From positions 1 through 35,828 of the forward strand of contig QZKD01000013.1 in the NCBI GenBank assembly GCA_003605085.1: a stretch of DNA of 35,828 bases. The letters are read 5' to 3'. Below, piece by piece: positions 15,953-23,968 of this stretch. The position numbers and the translations under genes were made by a program. The notes under the pieces are model-generated. The model saw only the letters and a list, made by a program, of their open reading frames with translations. It was not told the DNA's origin and did no database searches. Every line of letters begins with the position of its first letter. The stretch's first letter is position 1. The DNA comes from Acholeplasma sp. (GTDB lineage Bacteria > Bacillota_I > Bacilli_A > Acholeplasmatales > Acholeplasmataceae).

Positions 15953-17050
15953 ATGATAAGAAAAATAGCAAAGATAACATTAATTGCTGTTTTATCATTA
16001 GTTGCATTGGTTGTGATCATTATTTCTCGTCTTTTTTCGGTGAAGATTTTTGATTCAATCGTTCAAACTCAACACATGAAAAGACTTGATGAGATGTATA
16101 GTGATAGTCTTTATGTGGAGATTAACGATGAACAATTTGTGGATTTTGACCTTTATGATCCCAACATTAAACTCAATGATATCCAAATATTAGCTAGTCA
16201 TAACAGTTATAAAGGGATGAGCACATCACTCGGCCGTCTTTTTGTTGGACTGGGAGATTCATTTGATGAAGCTCGGGCACTAAAGTATAGTTATCAATCC
16301 ATTACAGATCAACTAAAACTAGGTATTCGTAGTATGGAATTTGATCTTAGAAAACGAAAAGATTCATTTATGCTCACGCATGTCCCACTCGTCGATAATT
16401 CCAGTGTAGCTCCTAATTTTGCACTGGCACTTGAAGAAATCAGACTATATTCTGAACATAATCCCGTGCATATTCCTATCATCATCCTCATGGAAGTCAA
16501 AACCGATTGGATGATTCTTGATCATGCACTACAAAATATTGAAACAGAAGAATTGCTTCAACTCGACGCACTCATTAAAGAAAAACTGGGCGATCACCTT
16601 TTTCAACCGGCGGATTTAATGGTAGATGATCTTACGGTCCAAGAAACCATCACCACACTTGGGTGGCCAAGTATAGAAGAGATGTTAGGGAAAGTCATCA
16701 TTGTTTTACATCCGAATAACTATAACGACCGTTATCTGGCTTTAGATCCAACCATGGAATCACAAGCGATGTTCATTGGATCCTATGCAGATGACTTGAA
16801 TCATGATTATACTTCATTTATTGTCCATAACAATGTGGATGTTGAATCCATAGCATCACTCATTGAGCAGGGGTATATCGTTCGTACTCGTATCGATGAT
16901 TCATTGGCATTTGATCAAAATCGCTACATGGCAGCACTCGCAAGTGGTGCACAGATTCTTACTTCTGATTTCACATCAGGTAGAAAAGATTTAAATGAAG
17001 CTGATATGATTGATCTTGGTGGTTATATGATCATTCGTTTTAACCCTTAG
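15953..17050 (+). CDS. Membrane-anchored PLC-like phosphodiesterase (Ca2+-dependent PI-PLC type)
   Basis: 365 residues from the ATG at 15953, which lies 6 nt after GGAGGT; the ATG at 15947 abuts the ribosome site. An N-terminal hydrophobic helix (about 8-26) without a lipobox anchors the protein with the catalytic domain outside. The TIM-barrel PLC signatures are present: ILASHNSYKG with His83, GIRSMEFDLR with Glu129 and Asp131 as metal ligands, and THVPLVD with His143 as the second catalytic histidine. This matches the Ca2+-dependent PI-PLC-C1 family, whose bacterial members likely act on phospholipids or glycolipids. The C-terminal half carries further barrel strands (LHPNNY, ILTSDF). Substrate unknown. 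Confidence 0.82.
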   Translation: MIRKIAKITLIAVLSLVALVVIIISRLFSVKIFDSIVQTQHMKRLDEMYSDSLYVEINDEQFVDFDLYDPNIKLNDIQILASHNSYKGMSTSLGRLFVGLGDSFDEARALKYSYQSITDQLKLGIRSMEFDLRKRKDSFMLTHVPLVDNSSVAPNFALALEEIRLYSEHNPVHIPIIILMEVKTDWMILDHALQNIETEELLQLDALIKEKLGDHLFQPADLMVDDLTVQETITTLGWPSIEEMLGKVIIVLHPNNYNDRYLALDPTMESQAMFIGSYADDLNHDYTSFIVHNNVDVESIASLIEQGYIVRTRIDDSLAFDQNRYMAALASGAQILTSDFTSGRKDLNEADMIDLGGYMIIRFNP

Positions 17051-17059
17051 GAGGTTACC

Positions 17060-17353
17060 ATGAGTTATCAATCAAAATTTCAAAATAAAGATTTAGATTT
17101 ACTCTTTGATGGCATTTTATCTTTAGAAAACAAAGAGGAATGTTATCGCTTTTTTGAAGATCTCTGTACCATTAATGAGCTACAAGATCTTGGACAGCGC
17201 ATAAGGGTTGCCCTGATGCTCGATGATCATGTATCTTATGCCCATATCACAGAGAAGACGCACGCATCAACAGCCACCATATCACGAGTGAATCGTGCAC
17301 TTTCGTATGGAGCCGATGGGTATAAGCTCATTTTAAAAAGAATTAAGAAATAA
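17060..17353 (+). CDS. yerC: YerC/YecD family TrpR-like regulator
   Basis: 97 residues, the standard size of the family. The TrpR-like helix-turn-helix is visible in the C-terminal half: LGQRIRVALMLDD, then HITEKTHASTATISRVNRAL, the recognition helix. The N-terminal half is an all-helical dimerisation part. It should bind DNA as a homodimer. The effector and targets of YerC proteins are not well established. AGGAGG precedes the ATG, which is 9 nt after the PLC-like gene, so the two are co-transcribed. A terminator follows. Confidence 0.88.
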   Translation: MSYQSKFQNKDLDLLFDGILSLENKEECYRFFEDLCTINELQDLGQRIRVALMLDDHVSYAHITEKTHASTATISRVNRALSYGADGYKLILKRIKK

Positions 17354-17355
17354 TG

Positions 17356-17381
17356 AATGATGGGTCATTCCATCATTTTTT
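17356..17381 (+). terminator. Intrinsic terminator after yerC
   Basis: AATGATGG (17356-17363) pairs with CCATCATT (17370-17377) around a 6-nt loop. The T-run covers 17376-17381. Confidence 0.85.
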
Positions 17382-17384
17382 ATC

Positions 17385-17413
17385 TTGCTAATCTACTGAT
17401 TTCGACGTATAAT
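17385..17413 (+). promoter_or_regulatory. Sigma-A promoter of pgpA
   Basis: TTGCTA (17385-17390), a 17-nt spacer and TATAAT (17408-17413). The predicted start near 17420 leaves about 28 nt with AAGGGG before the ATG at 17448. Confidence 0.7.
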
Positions 17414-17447
17414 AGTGTTTACCATCTTTAAGAAGGGGAAATATATC

Positions 17448-17969
17448 ATGCAAACACAAAACGCAGATGCCAATCGTTTAAATGATCTTGAAAAATACGA
17501 TATGGTTGTTAAAAGATTAGAAGCTCGGGGTGTCATCCTCGAAGATATGGCACAAATCACTCTTGATCTTCAAATGAAATATATACCACAGCTTACGTTT
17601 GAACTCTGTTTGGAACATGTCAAGAGAGTGGTGATGAAGCGTGAAGTTCAACATGCTGTTTTGACAGGACTAGAGCTTGACATACTCGCAGAACAAAATA
17701 AACTTTCAGAACCTTTACTCTCCATGCTCAACAATGACTATGGACTTTATGGTATTGATGAAGTCTTAGCACTATCGATTGTGAATGTGTATGGTTCGAT
17801 AGGTTTTACCAATTTTGGGTATGTCGATAAGACAAAACCGGGAATTATCGGTCGCTTGGATGCAGAAGGGAAAAAAGAGGGTCGTTGTAATACCTTTTTA
17901 GATGATATTGTAGGTGCGATTGCAGCCGCTGCAGCATCCTCAATTGCCCATCGTTTTGCTAATCTCTAA
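17448..17969 (+). CDS. pgpA: Phosphatidylglycerophosphatase A (PgpA/YutG family)
   Basis: 173 residues from the ATG at 17448 (AAGGGG 9 nt upstream). An upstream in-frame ATG at 17415 lies right after the -10 element and is rejected. Family signatures include LEARGVILEDMAQI, KREVQHAVLTGLELD, NVYGSIGFTNFGYVDK (about 116-131) and the C-terminal TFLDDIVGAIAAAAASSIAHR, whose acidic residues are expected to bind metal. The enzyme dephosphorylates phosphatidylglycerophosphate, the last step of phosphatidylglycerol synthesis. Many Gram-positive members (YutG-like) are short and less hydrophobic, like this one. A single-gene unit with its own promoter and terminator. Confidence 0.87.
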   Translation: MQTQNADANRLNDLEKYDMVVKRLEARGVILEDMAQITLDLQMKYIPQLTFELCLEHVKRVVMKREVQHAVLTGLELDILAEQNKLSEPLLSMLNNDYGLYGIDEVLALSIVNVYGSIGFTNFGYVDKTKPGIIGRLDAEGKKEGRCNTFLDDIVGAIAAAAASSIAHRFANL

Positions 17970-17988
17970 AGGGGAAATCCCCCTTTTT
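17968..17988 (+). terminator. Intrinsic terminator after pgpA
   Basis: AAAGGGG (17968-17974) pairs with CCCCTTT (17980-17986) around a 5-nt loop, with a continuing T-run. It overlaps the stop codon. Confidence 0.8.
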
Positions 17989-18077
17989 ATTTTCAAAAAG
18001 GAAGAAATCCCCATTTTTTTTATTCTTAATCGGCTATAATAAAATTATGAGTTCATTATAAAAGGAGAAGTGTTCAC

Positions 18078-20411
18078 GTGCCATCCTTAGCGTATCAAGA
18101 TCTTATCATCAAAATAACAGAGACATTGATTGATACAAGCACTGATCATTTTTTTAGTGCGATCAAAGAAACTTTAGGTGATGTATCACTTTTTTATCAT
18201 GTAGATCGAGCATCGATCATGATTTATGATGAATCCATGTCTTCAATGAAGTTAAGTGTTCAATGGGCAGAGGTCGGTGTCATGACGCGAAGCACATCCA
18301 CATATATGTTTCATCAAAAGGATCATTTTTCTTGGATTGCCCTTCACAATGAGGGAAAAATCGTCTGGATTCAAGACACTAATCAAATCATTTATGATGA
18401 ATCCAAACATTTTTTTCTTGATTTTTTGACGAAATCTGCGATGATGATACCCCTGCTTCACGAAAGCAGATGTTTTGGTTTTCTCCTTTTGGAAAATGTT
18501 TTAAAGATTAATGATGATTTAAACATAAGAAAACCAGAATTAGCATTGGTTGCAAAACTTTATCAAGATGCATTTTATCGACAAAAAGCTCTATTATCAA
18601 ACAAGAATAGTCTGTCATACATTCAAACCAATTTCATGCAAAATATGTCTCATGAAATGAAAACTCCACTCGGTGGTATACACCATGCGCTTTATCTTCT
18701 TTCCACAACCCATTTAACAGAAGAGCAAAAATCTTATGTCAATCTTGGCCAAGAAGCTAGTGATGGCTTAAATAGCCTTATGGATCACTTACTCGATATA
18801 ACTCCATATGAATCTGAGACTAAACTTGAATCCTATGCTTTCAATATGGAAGAAGAGGTTTTAAGAATTCACCGCAGTTTTAAACGTGTTTTAGATCAAA
18901 AAGGGCTTGATTTCTTGTTCAATTATGATTATCAAATCAACTATGATTTAGTTGGAGATGTCATCAAACTCAGACAAATTCTCACCCAACTTATCGATAA
19001 TGCGATCAAGTTTACTACTAAAGGGAGTATCACGTGTGATATATTACGCATATCCGAGGATCCACATATCCTGCGGATACAGATTAAAGATACCGGAATA
19101 GGGATTGTTCCAGAGCACATGGAACAACTCTACGATTCATTCTTTCAGGCAGACATCTCACGGAGTCGTCGTTATCAAGGTGCTGGATTAGGACTTCCTA
19201 TTGTCAAGCGTTGGGTTGATCTCATGGGTGGTAAAATTGATGTTTCTAGCACATTAAACCAAGGGTCTATCTTTGGAATTGACATCCCCATTAAAAAGGG
19301 AAACCCCCTTGATTTTTCTGAAATTCATCAAAAACATGTTCTATGGATGAAAGATCAACATCATCATCATCCACTCATTGATGCATTATCTTCTATGGGT
19401 ATGAAAGTGTATACGAAAGAAGATATCAAAGAGAATAAAGTAGATCTTATTTTACTGGATCAAAAAATCAAAACCATGGAAGAAATCGATATATATAAAG
19501 AACAATTTGGTTCATCATCCTGTTTGATGATGGTGTTTGATCATGACATCTTAAAGCAATCAAAGAAAATCGATATTGTGGTGGAATCTCCGTTTTCTCG
19601 CATCGCACTCATGCATAAACTCATTCACGTTGAGCAGCAAATGACTAAGGATAGTGACGAAACATCGTATGGAGTAATCCTTCACGGAACAGCATTGGTT
19701 GTGGATGATAATAGACTCAATCGTATCGCACTAGAATCGATTCTCATGAAAGAAGGAATCGATGTTCTTCTTGCTGAAAGTGGTGAAAAAGCGATTGAAA
19801 TGGTGAAAAAAGAAAACATTGATCTCATATTGATGGATATTCAAATGCCAGTGATGGATGGTATAGAAACGACACGAAGAATTCGCTCTCTTGGGAAAAA
19901 ATATGAAAAAATTGCCATTGTTGCAGTGACTGCAAATGCGTATTTTAATGATTATGATATGCTTAAGTCAGCCAAAATCAATGATGTCATTTTTAAGCCC
20001 ATCCATATGGATCATTTAAAACAAATTTTACGCAAGTACATGCACACACATGATGTTTTACACGTTCCTGATGATTTATTCATCTGGGATGAACATGATT
20101 TTAATACCCGTTTTGAAGGATCAGAAAGCATTGCTTCGGAAGTTCTTACCATCTATTTAAAAGAGTATGAAAAGGATTTAAAACATATCGAGTCTGCCAT
20201 ATTAATGAACAAAAAAGATGAGATTATCCAAGCTGTTCACTATTTTAAAGGATCGGTTTCGTATGTGAGTGGTAAACGAGCGGAGTGGGTATTAAATCAT
20301 ATGCTTGAAGAAGCGAAACAAGATCATCTTTTACACATGGAAGACAACATGAAAATCTTAAAAGATGAAATTGATCAACTCGTTCGTCATATTATACATG
20401 TTCATGCTTGA
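18078..20411 (+). CDS. Soluble hybrid histidine kinase: GAF-HisKA-HATPase-pseudoREC-REC-HPt
   Basis: 777 residues with a GTG start at 18078 (AAAGGAG 10 nt upstream). No transmembrane segment. Order: GAF-like sensor (about 10-165); dimerisation helix with phospho-acceptor His192 in NMSHEMKTPLGG; ATPase domain with N-box Asn308 (QLIDNAIKFT), G1 DTGIG (338-342) and G2 GAGLGL (368-373); a receiver-like domain lacking the phospho-acceptor context (about 418-518); a canonical receiver with Asp587 in LMDIQMPVMDG and Lys640; and an HPt domain with His721 in HYFKG. This is a complete ArcB/BarA-type phosphorelay that senses an intracellular signal. No output regulator is adjacent, so the final partner must be elsewhere. 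MsrB follows 48 nt downstream. Confidence 0.92.
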   Translation: MPSLAYQDLIIKITETLIDTSTDHFFSAIKETLGDVSLFYHVDRASIMIYDESMSSMKLSVQWAEVGVMTRSTSTYMFHQKDHFSWIALHNEGKIVWIQDTNQIIYDESKHFFLDFLTKSAMMIPLLHESRCFGFLLLENVLKINDDLNIRKPELALVAKLYQDAFYRQKALLSNKNSLSYIQTNFMQNMSHEMKTPLGGIHHALYLLSTTHLTEEQKSYVNLGQEASDGLNSLMDHLLDITPYESETKLESYAFNMEEEVLRIHRSFKRVLDQKGLDFLFNYDYQINYDLVGDVIKLRQILTQLIDNAIKFTTKGSITCDILRISEDPHILRIQIKDTGIGIVPEHMEQLYDSFFQADISRSRRYQGAGLGLPIVKRWVDLMGGKIDVSSTLNQGSIFGIDIPIKKGNPLDFSEIHQKHVLWMKDQHHHHPLIDALSSMGMKVYTKEDIKENKVDLILLDQKIKTMEEIDIYKEQFGSSSCLMMVFDHDILKQSKKIDIVVESPFSRIALMHKLIHVEQQMTKDSDETSYGVILHGTALVVDDNRLNRIALESILMKEGIDVLLAESGEKAIEMVKKENIDLILMDIQMPVMDGIETTRRIRSLGKKYEKIAIVAVTANAYFNDYDMLKSAKINDVIFKPIHMDHLKQILRKYMHTHDVLHVPDDLFIWDEHDFNTRFEGSESIASEVLTIYLKEYEKDLKHIESAILMNKKDEIIQAVHYFKGSVSYVSGKRAEWVLNHMLEEAKQDHLLHMEDNMKILKDEIDQLVRHIIHVHA

Positions 20412-20459
20412 AAAATGATAGGCTTAACAATCTATGGTAAACTATCATTGGGTGATAAA

Positions 20460-20885
20460 ATGAACAAAGATGAATTAAAGAAAAAATTAACACCGATCCA
20501 ATTTTATGTTACACAAGAAAATGGAACAGAAAAACCTTTTCAAAACGAGTTTTGGAACCATAAGGAAAAAGGACTTTACGTCGATATAGTCTCTGGAGAA
20601 CCACTTTTCAGTTCTGAGGATAAGTTTGATAGCGATTGTGGTTGGCCAAGTTTTGCAAAACCGATTAAATCATTAACATCAAAAATGGATCGTACGTTTG
20701 GTATGCTCCGTACCGAGGTAAGAAGTAAAGAAGCGGACAGTCATTTGGGACATCTCTTCAATGATGGTCCAAGAGAACTTGGTGGCTACCGATATTGTAT
20801 TAATTCTGCAGCACTACGATTCATTAAAGTCGAAGATTTAGAAAAAGAAGGTTATGGAGAGTATCTATCCCTTTTCAAGAAATAA
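20460..20885 (+). CDS. msrB: Peptide methionine-(R)-S-oxide reductase MsrB
   Basis: 141 residues from the ATG at 20460. An in-frame ATG at 20415, almost touching the kinase stop, would add residues outside the MsrB fold. Signatures: [14 protein letters not shown] (56-69), [11 protein letters not shown] (94-104) and the catalytic [11 protein letters not shown] with Cys113. Cys60 in CGWPSF could be a resolving residue. The paired CxxC zinc site found in many MsrB proteins is absent, so this is the zinc-free type. It repairs R-sulfoxides of methionine in proteins using thioredoxin, cytoplasmic here. The ribosome site is weak (GGGTGA), so expression may depend partly on the kinase gene. Confidence 0.93.
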   Translation: MNKDELKKKLTPIQFYVTQENGTEKPFQNEFWNHKEKGLYVDIVSGEPLFSSEDKFDSDCGWPSFAKPIKSLTSKMDRTFGMLRTEVRSKEADSHLGHLFNDGPRELGGYRYCINSAALRFIKVEDLEKEGYGEYLSLFKK

Positions 20886-20894
20886 GGAAGTATC

Positions 20895-21821
20895 ATGGCA
20901 TATCATATTGATCCTGAATTACTTATATTGAAACCACTTAAATTTACTCGCTACACAAAAGGTCGTCGGATGACCGCGAACATGGTATTCAACCTGACGA
21001 TGTTTTTTACACGCACCAGAAAAGAAATACGTAAAAAAGACTTTATCATTCGTGGCTATAATCACATGAAGATTAAAGTCACTCTTTATGAGAAAAAGGA
21101 TCTTCAAGGTATCAAGCCAGGGCTTTTATATATTCATGGGGGCGGCTTTCAAATGGAAGGTACTCCCGTTCATATCGGTATGCTACAAAGTATTATTATG
21201 GAAACCAATCAACGCGCAGTCTACGTACGTTACCATCTCGCTCCTAAGTATCCGTTTCCAGTAGGATTATTTGACTGTTACCACGCATTGCAATGGATTA
21301 AAGAACACGCAGATTTTTTAAAGATTGATCCCAATGATCTCTCTGTTGCCGGTGATTCAGCAGGAGGAAATCTTGCCACAGCAGTCACATTACTCGCAAG
21401 AGATTATGATGGTCCCAAAATCAAGCGTCAAATGCTACTATATCCCGTCATTGATGTTTTACAAAATACACCATCCATGAAAGAATACTTTGATACACCG
21501 ATGTGGAACTCTATACTCAATAAAAGTATGTGGGAACTCTATTTAAAAAATGGAGATCTGGGAATGATTGAGTACGCATCACCATCACTTGCTAAGTTGC
21601 ACAACCTTCCTAGAGCCTACATTGAAACAGCGCAGTTCGATTGTTTAAGAGATGAAGCCATTGATTATGCAAGACGTTTAAGTGAAGCAGGTGTTCCTGT
21701 TAAGGAATATCATACACTGAAGACGGTTCATGGCTACGATGCAGTTTTTTATAGTAAGTTAGTAAAATCCATGATACAAAAGAGAATTCAATTTTTGAGG
21801 GGCGACGATGAGAAAAATTGA
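20895..21821 (+). CDS. HSL-type alpha/beta hydrolase (acetyl-esterase-like)
   Basis: 308 residues, hormone-sensitive-lipase family. The oxyanion-hole motif HGGGF is at 81-85, the nucleophile elbow GDSAGG puts Ser155 at its centre, Asp249 lies in TAQFDCLRDE and His279 in TVHGYD, completing the triad. No signal peptide. An N-terminal helical cap (1-50), rich in Arg, Lys and Thr, precedes the core. The family hydrolyses short acyl esters; the true substrate is unknown. AAGGAAG precedes the ATG. Its last codons overlap the next gene by 14 nt, so the two are translationally coupled. Confidence 0.9.
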   Translation: MAYHIDPELLILKPLKFTRYTKGRRMTANMVFNLTMFFTRTRKEIRKKDFIIRGYNHMKIKVTLYEKKDLQGIKPGLLYIHGGGFQMEGTPVHIGMLQSIIMETNQRAVYVRYHLAPKYPFPVGLFDCYHALQWIKEHADFLKIDPNDLSVAGDSAGGNLATAVTLLARDYDGPKIKRQMLLYPVIDVLQNTPSMKEYFDTPMWNSILNKSMWELYLKNGDLGMIEYASPSLAKLHNLPRAYIETAQFDCLRDEAIDYARRLSEAGVPVKEYHTLKTVHGYDAVFYSKLVKSMIQKRIQFLRGDDEKN

Positions 21822-22437
21822 GATCGATCGATGGAATCGAAAAGAAACATATTTATTCTATAAAGATATCGATGTACCGATGTACATGATGACATTTCAA
21901 CTGGATGTCACACACTTTTACCAAGAAATCAAGAAGAGACAACTCTCATTCTATTTAAGTTTTATGCATCTGGTCATGGGTGAAATGAATAAGATTGAAA
22001 ACTATCGTTATCGGTTTCTTGATGGTGAACCCTACCTTGTTGATCGAATTCATCCATCCTATACCGATCAGATTGAAGATTCAGATCAATTTAAGATTGT
22101 CACTGTAGACTATGAGGATGATTTAATCACCTTTATCCATCAAGCGAAAGAAGTTTCAAAAAAACAAGGAAAAACTTTCATCGATTTGACCCAAGAAGTG
22201 CGTCAAGATCTTGTCTATATTACGACATTTCCTTGGGCGAGTTTTATGCAAGTCTCTCATGCACATAGGATTGATAATAAAGATGCTATCCCTCGCGTCG
22301 CTTGGGGTAAATTTGAATTGATCAACCAAAAATATATCATGCCTTTTGCGATTGAATCCCACCATGCCTTTGTGGATGGACGTCATGTCGGTATGTTAAT
22401 TCAAAATCTACAAAATGCGATTCATGATTGGAAATGA
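21808..22437 (+). CDS. CatA-like acetyltransferase (chloramphenicol acetyltransferase fold)
   Basis: 209 residues, the usual size of a CAT monomer. The catalytic signature SHHAFVDGRHVG gives His186 as the base and Asp190 as the structural aspartate. The start region (IDRWNRKETYLFY) and the YRYRFLDGEPYLVDRI segment match the CAT-like family, and FPWASFMQV matches the conserved acyl-CoA pocket strand. The enzyme likely forms a trimer and moves an acetyl group from acetyl-CoA. Chromosomal relatives of this type are widespread and most are not known resistance determinants. It overlaps the hydrolase gene by 14 nt with GAGGGG inside that gene. A terminator overlaps its stop. Confidence 0.86.
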   Translation: MRKIEIDRWNRKETYLFYKDIDVPMYMMTFQLDVTHFYQEIKKRQLSFYLSFMHLVMGEMNKIENYRYRFLDGEPYLVDRIHPSYTDQIEDSDQFKIVTVDYEDDLITFIHQAKEVSKKQGKTFIDLTQEVRQDLVYITTFPWASFMQVSHAHRIDNKDAIPRVAWGKFELINQKYIMPFAIESHHAFVDGRHVGMLIQNLQNAIHDWK

Positions 22438-22457
22438 CCTCAATTGAGGTCTTTTTT
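22436..22457 (+). terminator. Intrinsic terminator after the CatA-like gene
   Basis: GACCTC-AATT-GAGGTC (22436-22451) is followed by six T. It shares the last base pair of the TGA stop region. Confidence 0.88.
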
Positions 22458-22579
22458 ATAGATTTTCTACTTGCTATTTAGAGAACATTCAATCAACATG
22501 ATGTCTTTCATGCATGATTTTCATGGAAAGATAAGATGAAAATAAGCCAAAGAAACGATGATACCTTTCTTCAAAAATT

Positions 22580-22597
22580 TATATGATAAATCATATA
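22580..22597. promoter_or_regulatory. 18-bp palindrome upstream of the leucine dehydrogenase promoter, candidate operator
   Basis: TATATGAT-AA-ATCATATA is a perfect inverted repeat across the -35 region of the promoter at 22603-22611. A weaker repeat, ATAAC-GTAT-GTTAT (22595-22608), overlaps the -10. AT-rich palindromes arise by chance in low-GC DNA, but its size and placement fit an operator. The rest of 22458-22579 holds no gene and no other clear structure. Confidence 0.4.
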
Positions 22598-22602
22598 ACG
22601 TA

Positions 22603-22611
22603 TGTTATAAT
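22603..22611 (+). promoter_or_regulatory. Extended -10 promoter of the leucine dehydrogenase/Vor operon
   Basis: TGT-TATAAT at 22603-22611. No consensus -35 is present at the expected distance, where the palindrome lies. The predicted start near 22618 falls at the first base of the cre-like site. Confidence 0.6.
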
Positions 22612-22617
22612 ATGAGA

Positions 22618-22631
22618 TGTAAGCGCTTTAA
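22618..22631. promoter_or_regulatory. cre-like catabolite repression site
   Basis: TGTAAGCGCTTTAA matches the cre consensus TGWNANCGNTNWCA in all but one of its fixed positions (A where C is expected near the 3' end) and is palindromic around AAGCGCTT. It sits at the predicted transcription start, where CcpA binding normally represses. The ribosome site GGGAG follows and the ATG is at 22652. Confidence 0.62.
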
Positions 22632-22651
22632 GAAATTGAAGGGAGAATAAC

Positions 22652-23731
22652 ATGAGCGATTTCAAGCATTTTGAGTACATGGCTAAACACCGGTACGAAC
22701 AAGTCGTCTATTTTTATGATAAGACGACAGGACTTAAAGGCATTACCTGCATACACAACACCACATTAGGTCCAGCCCTTGGTGGAACTAGACTGTGGAA
22801 TTATGCGAGCGAAGAAGAAGCGGTCATCGACTGCTTAAGACTTGCAAGAGGTATGACCTATAAAGCTGCTGCTGCAGGACTCAATCTTGGTGGTGGCAAA
22901 ACCGTTTTAATTGGTGATCCCGATCAAATGAAGAGTGAAGGTTACTTCAGAGCTCTTGGTCGTTACGTCCAAAGTTTAAATGGACGTTACATTACCGCAG
23001 AAGACGTCAATACAAGTACAAAAGATATGGATTTTGTTGCTATGGAAACCGACCACGTCGTTGGTCTTGAAGGAAAATCAGGCAACCCATCTCCGATGAC
23101 TGCACTCGGTGCATTCCATGGAATACGCGCCGCACTGCAGTATAAATTTGGTGATGAAGATTTTACGAAGTATTCCTTTGCTGTACAAGGCGCAGGACAA
23201 ACGGGTTATTATCTCATTAAAAAGCTTGTTGAAGCCAAAGCAAAGAAGATTTATTTCTCTGAAATTAATCCCAAGCATATCGACCGCATGAAAAAAGAAC
23301 ATCCAGATGTTGAATTTATTACACCAGATAAATTCTTTGCTGCAAATGTTGATGTGATTGCACCATGTGCTTTAGGTGGAGTATTAAATGACCAAACCAT
23401 TCCTCAAATAAAAGCTAAAGTCATCGCGGGAACGGCAAATAACGTACTTCTCGAAGAAGATATTCACGGCAATATGATCAAAGATAAGGGCATCCTTTAT
23501 GCACCTGACTTCGTCATTAATGCAGGTGGATTAATTAACGTATACCATGAACTAAAGGAATATAATATCGGACGTGCGACACGTGATATTGAAAAGATTT
23601 ATGATCGTTTATTAGAAATTTTCAAGATTGCAGATCGTGAAGGTATTCATACGCAACAAGCAGCTAAAGTCTTTGCTAAGAAACGTATCGAAACCATCAA
23701 TAACGTTCAAGATAACTACATTGTTAGATAA
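22652..23731 (+). CDS. bcd: Leucine/branched-chain amino acid dehydrogenase
   Basis: 359 residues, Glu/Leu/Phe/Val dehydrogenase superfamily, of leucine-dehydrogenase length. LGGTRLWNY (43-51) and MTYKAAAAGLNLGGGKTV (68-85) carry the substrate and catalytic lysines, Lys71 and Lys83. The Rossmann motif FAVQGAGQTGYYL lies near 175-190. The enzyme deaminates L-leucine, valine or isoleucine to the 2-oxoacid with NAD+, releasing ammonium and NADH. It is the first gene of an operon whose next four genes encode a 2-oxoacid:ferredoxin oxidoreductase, which strengthens the branched-chain assignment over glutamate. Expression is probably under catabolite control through the site at 22618-22631. Confidence 0.9.
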   Translation: MSDFKHFEYMAKHRYEQVVYFYDKTTGLKGITCIHNTTLGPALGGTRLWNYASEEEAVIDCLRLARGMTYKAAAAGLNLGGGKTVLIGDPDQMKSEGYFRALGRYVQSLNGRYITAEDVNTSTKDMDFVAMETDHVVGLEGKSGNPSPMTALGAFHGIRAALQYKFGDEDFTKYSFAVQGAGQTGYYLIKKLVEAKAKKIYFSEINPKHIDRMKKEHPDVEFITPDKFFAANVDVIAPCALGGVLNDQTIPQIKAKVIAGTANNVLLEEDIHGNMIKDKGILYAPDFVINAGGLINVYHELKEYNIGRATRDIEKIYDRLLEIFKIADREGIHTQQAAKVFAKKRIETINNVQDNYIVR

Positions 23732-23743
23732 GGGAGTGAGTTT

Positions 23744-23968
23744 GTGAGAAAAGGAAGATTGACATTCGACAACGAATCGTGCAAAGGCTGCGAACTCTGT
23801 GTGACCTTTTGCCCAGTCGAGATTCTTTATTTGGATAAAGACCGCATCAATCAAAGCGGTTATAATTTAATATCGGTGACCGATATGGATAAATGTATTG
23901 CATGTGCACAATGTGCCATTGTATGTCCTGATTCAGTCATCAAGGTTGAGGAGGTTAGAGAAGCATGA
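23744..23968 (+). CDS. vorD: 2-Oxoacid:ferredoxin oxidoreductase, ferredoxin (delta) subunit
   Basis: 74 residues with a GTG start at 23744; GGGAG lies 7 nt upstream. Two [4Fe-4S] motifs: Cys13/16/19/23 with CKGCELC, and Cys51/54/57/61 with CIACAQC, each followed by a Cys-Pro. It passes electrons from the TPP site to free ferredoxin. The gene lies 12 nt after leucine dehydrogenase and overlaps the alpha-subunit gene by ATGA. Subunit naming as Vor rather than Kor follows the operon partner, not the sequence alone. Confidence 0.9.
   Translation: MRKGRLTFDNESCKGCELCVTFCPVEILYLDKDRINQSGYNLISVTDMDKCIACAQCAIVCPDSVIKVEEVREA

Noticed and set aside
21808-22437. Chloramphenicol resistance gene
   Set aside because: It has the CAT fold and catalytic His but is chromosomal, embedded in a hydrolase operon and not close to known resistance types.
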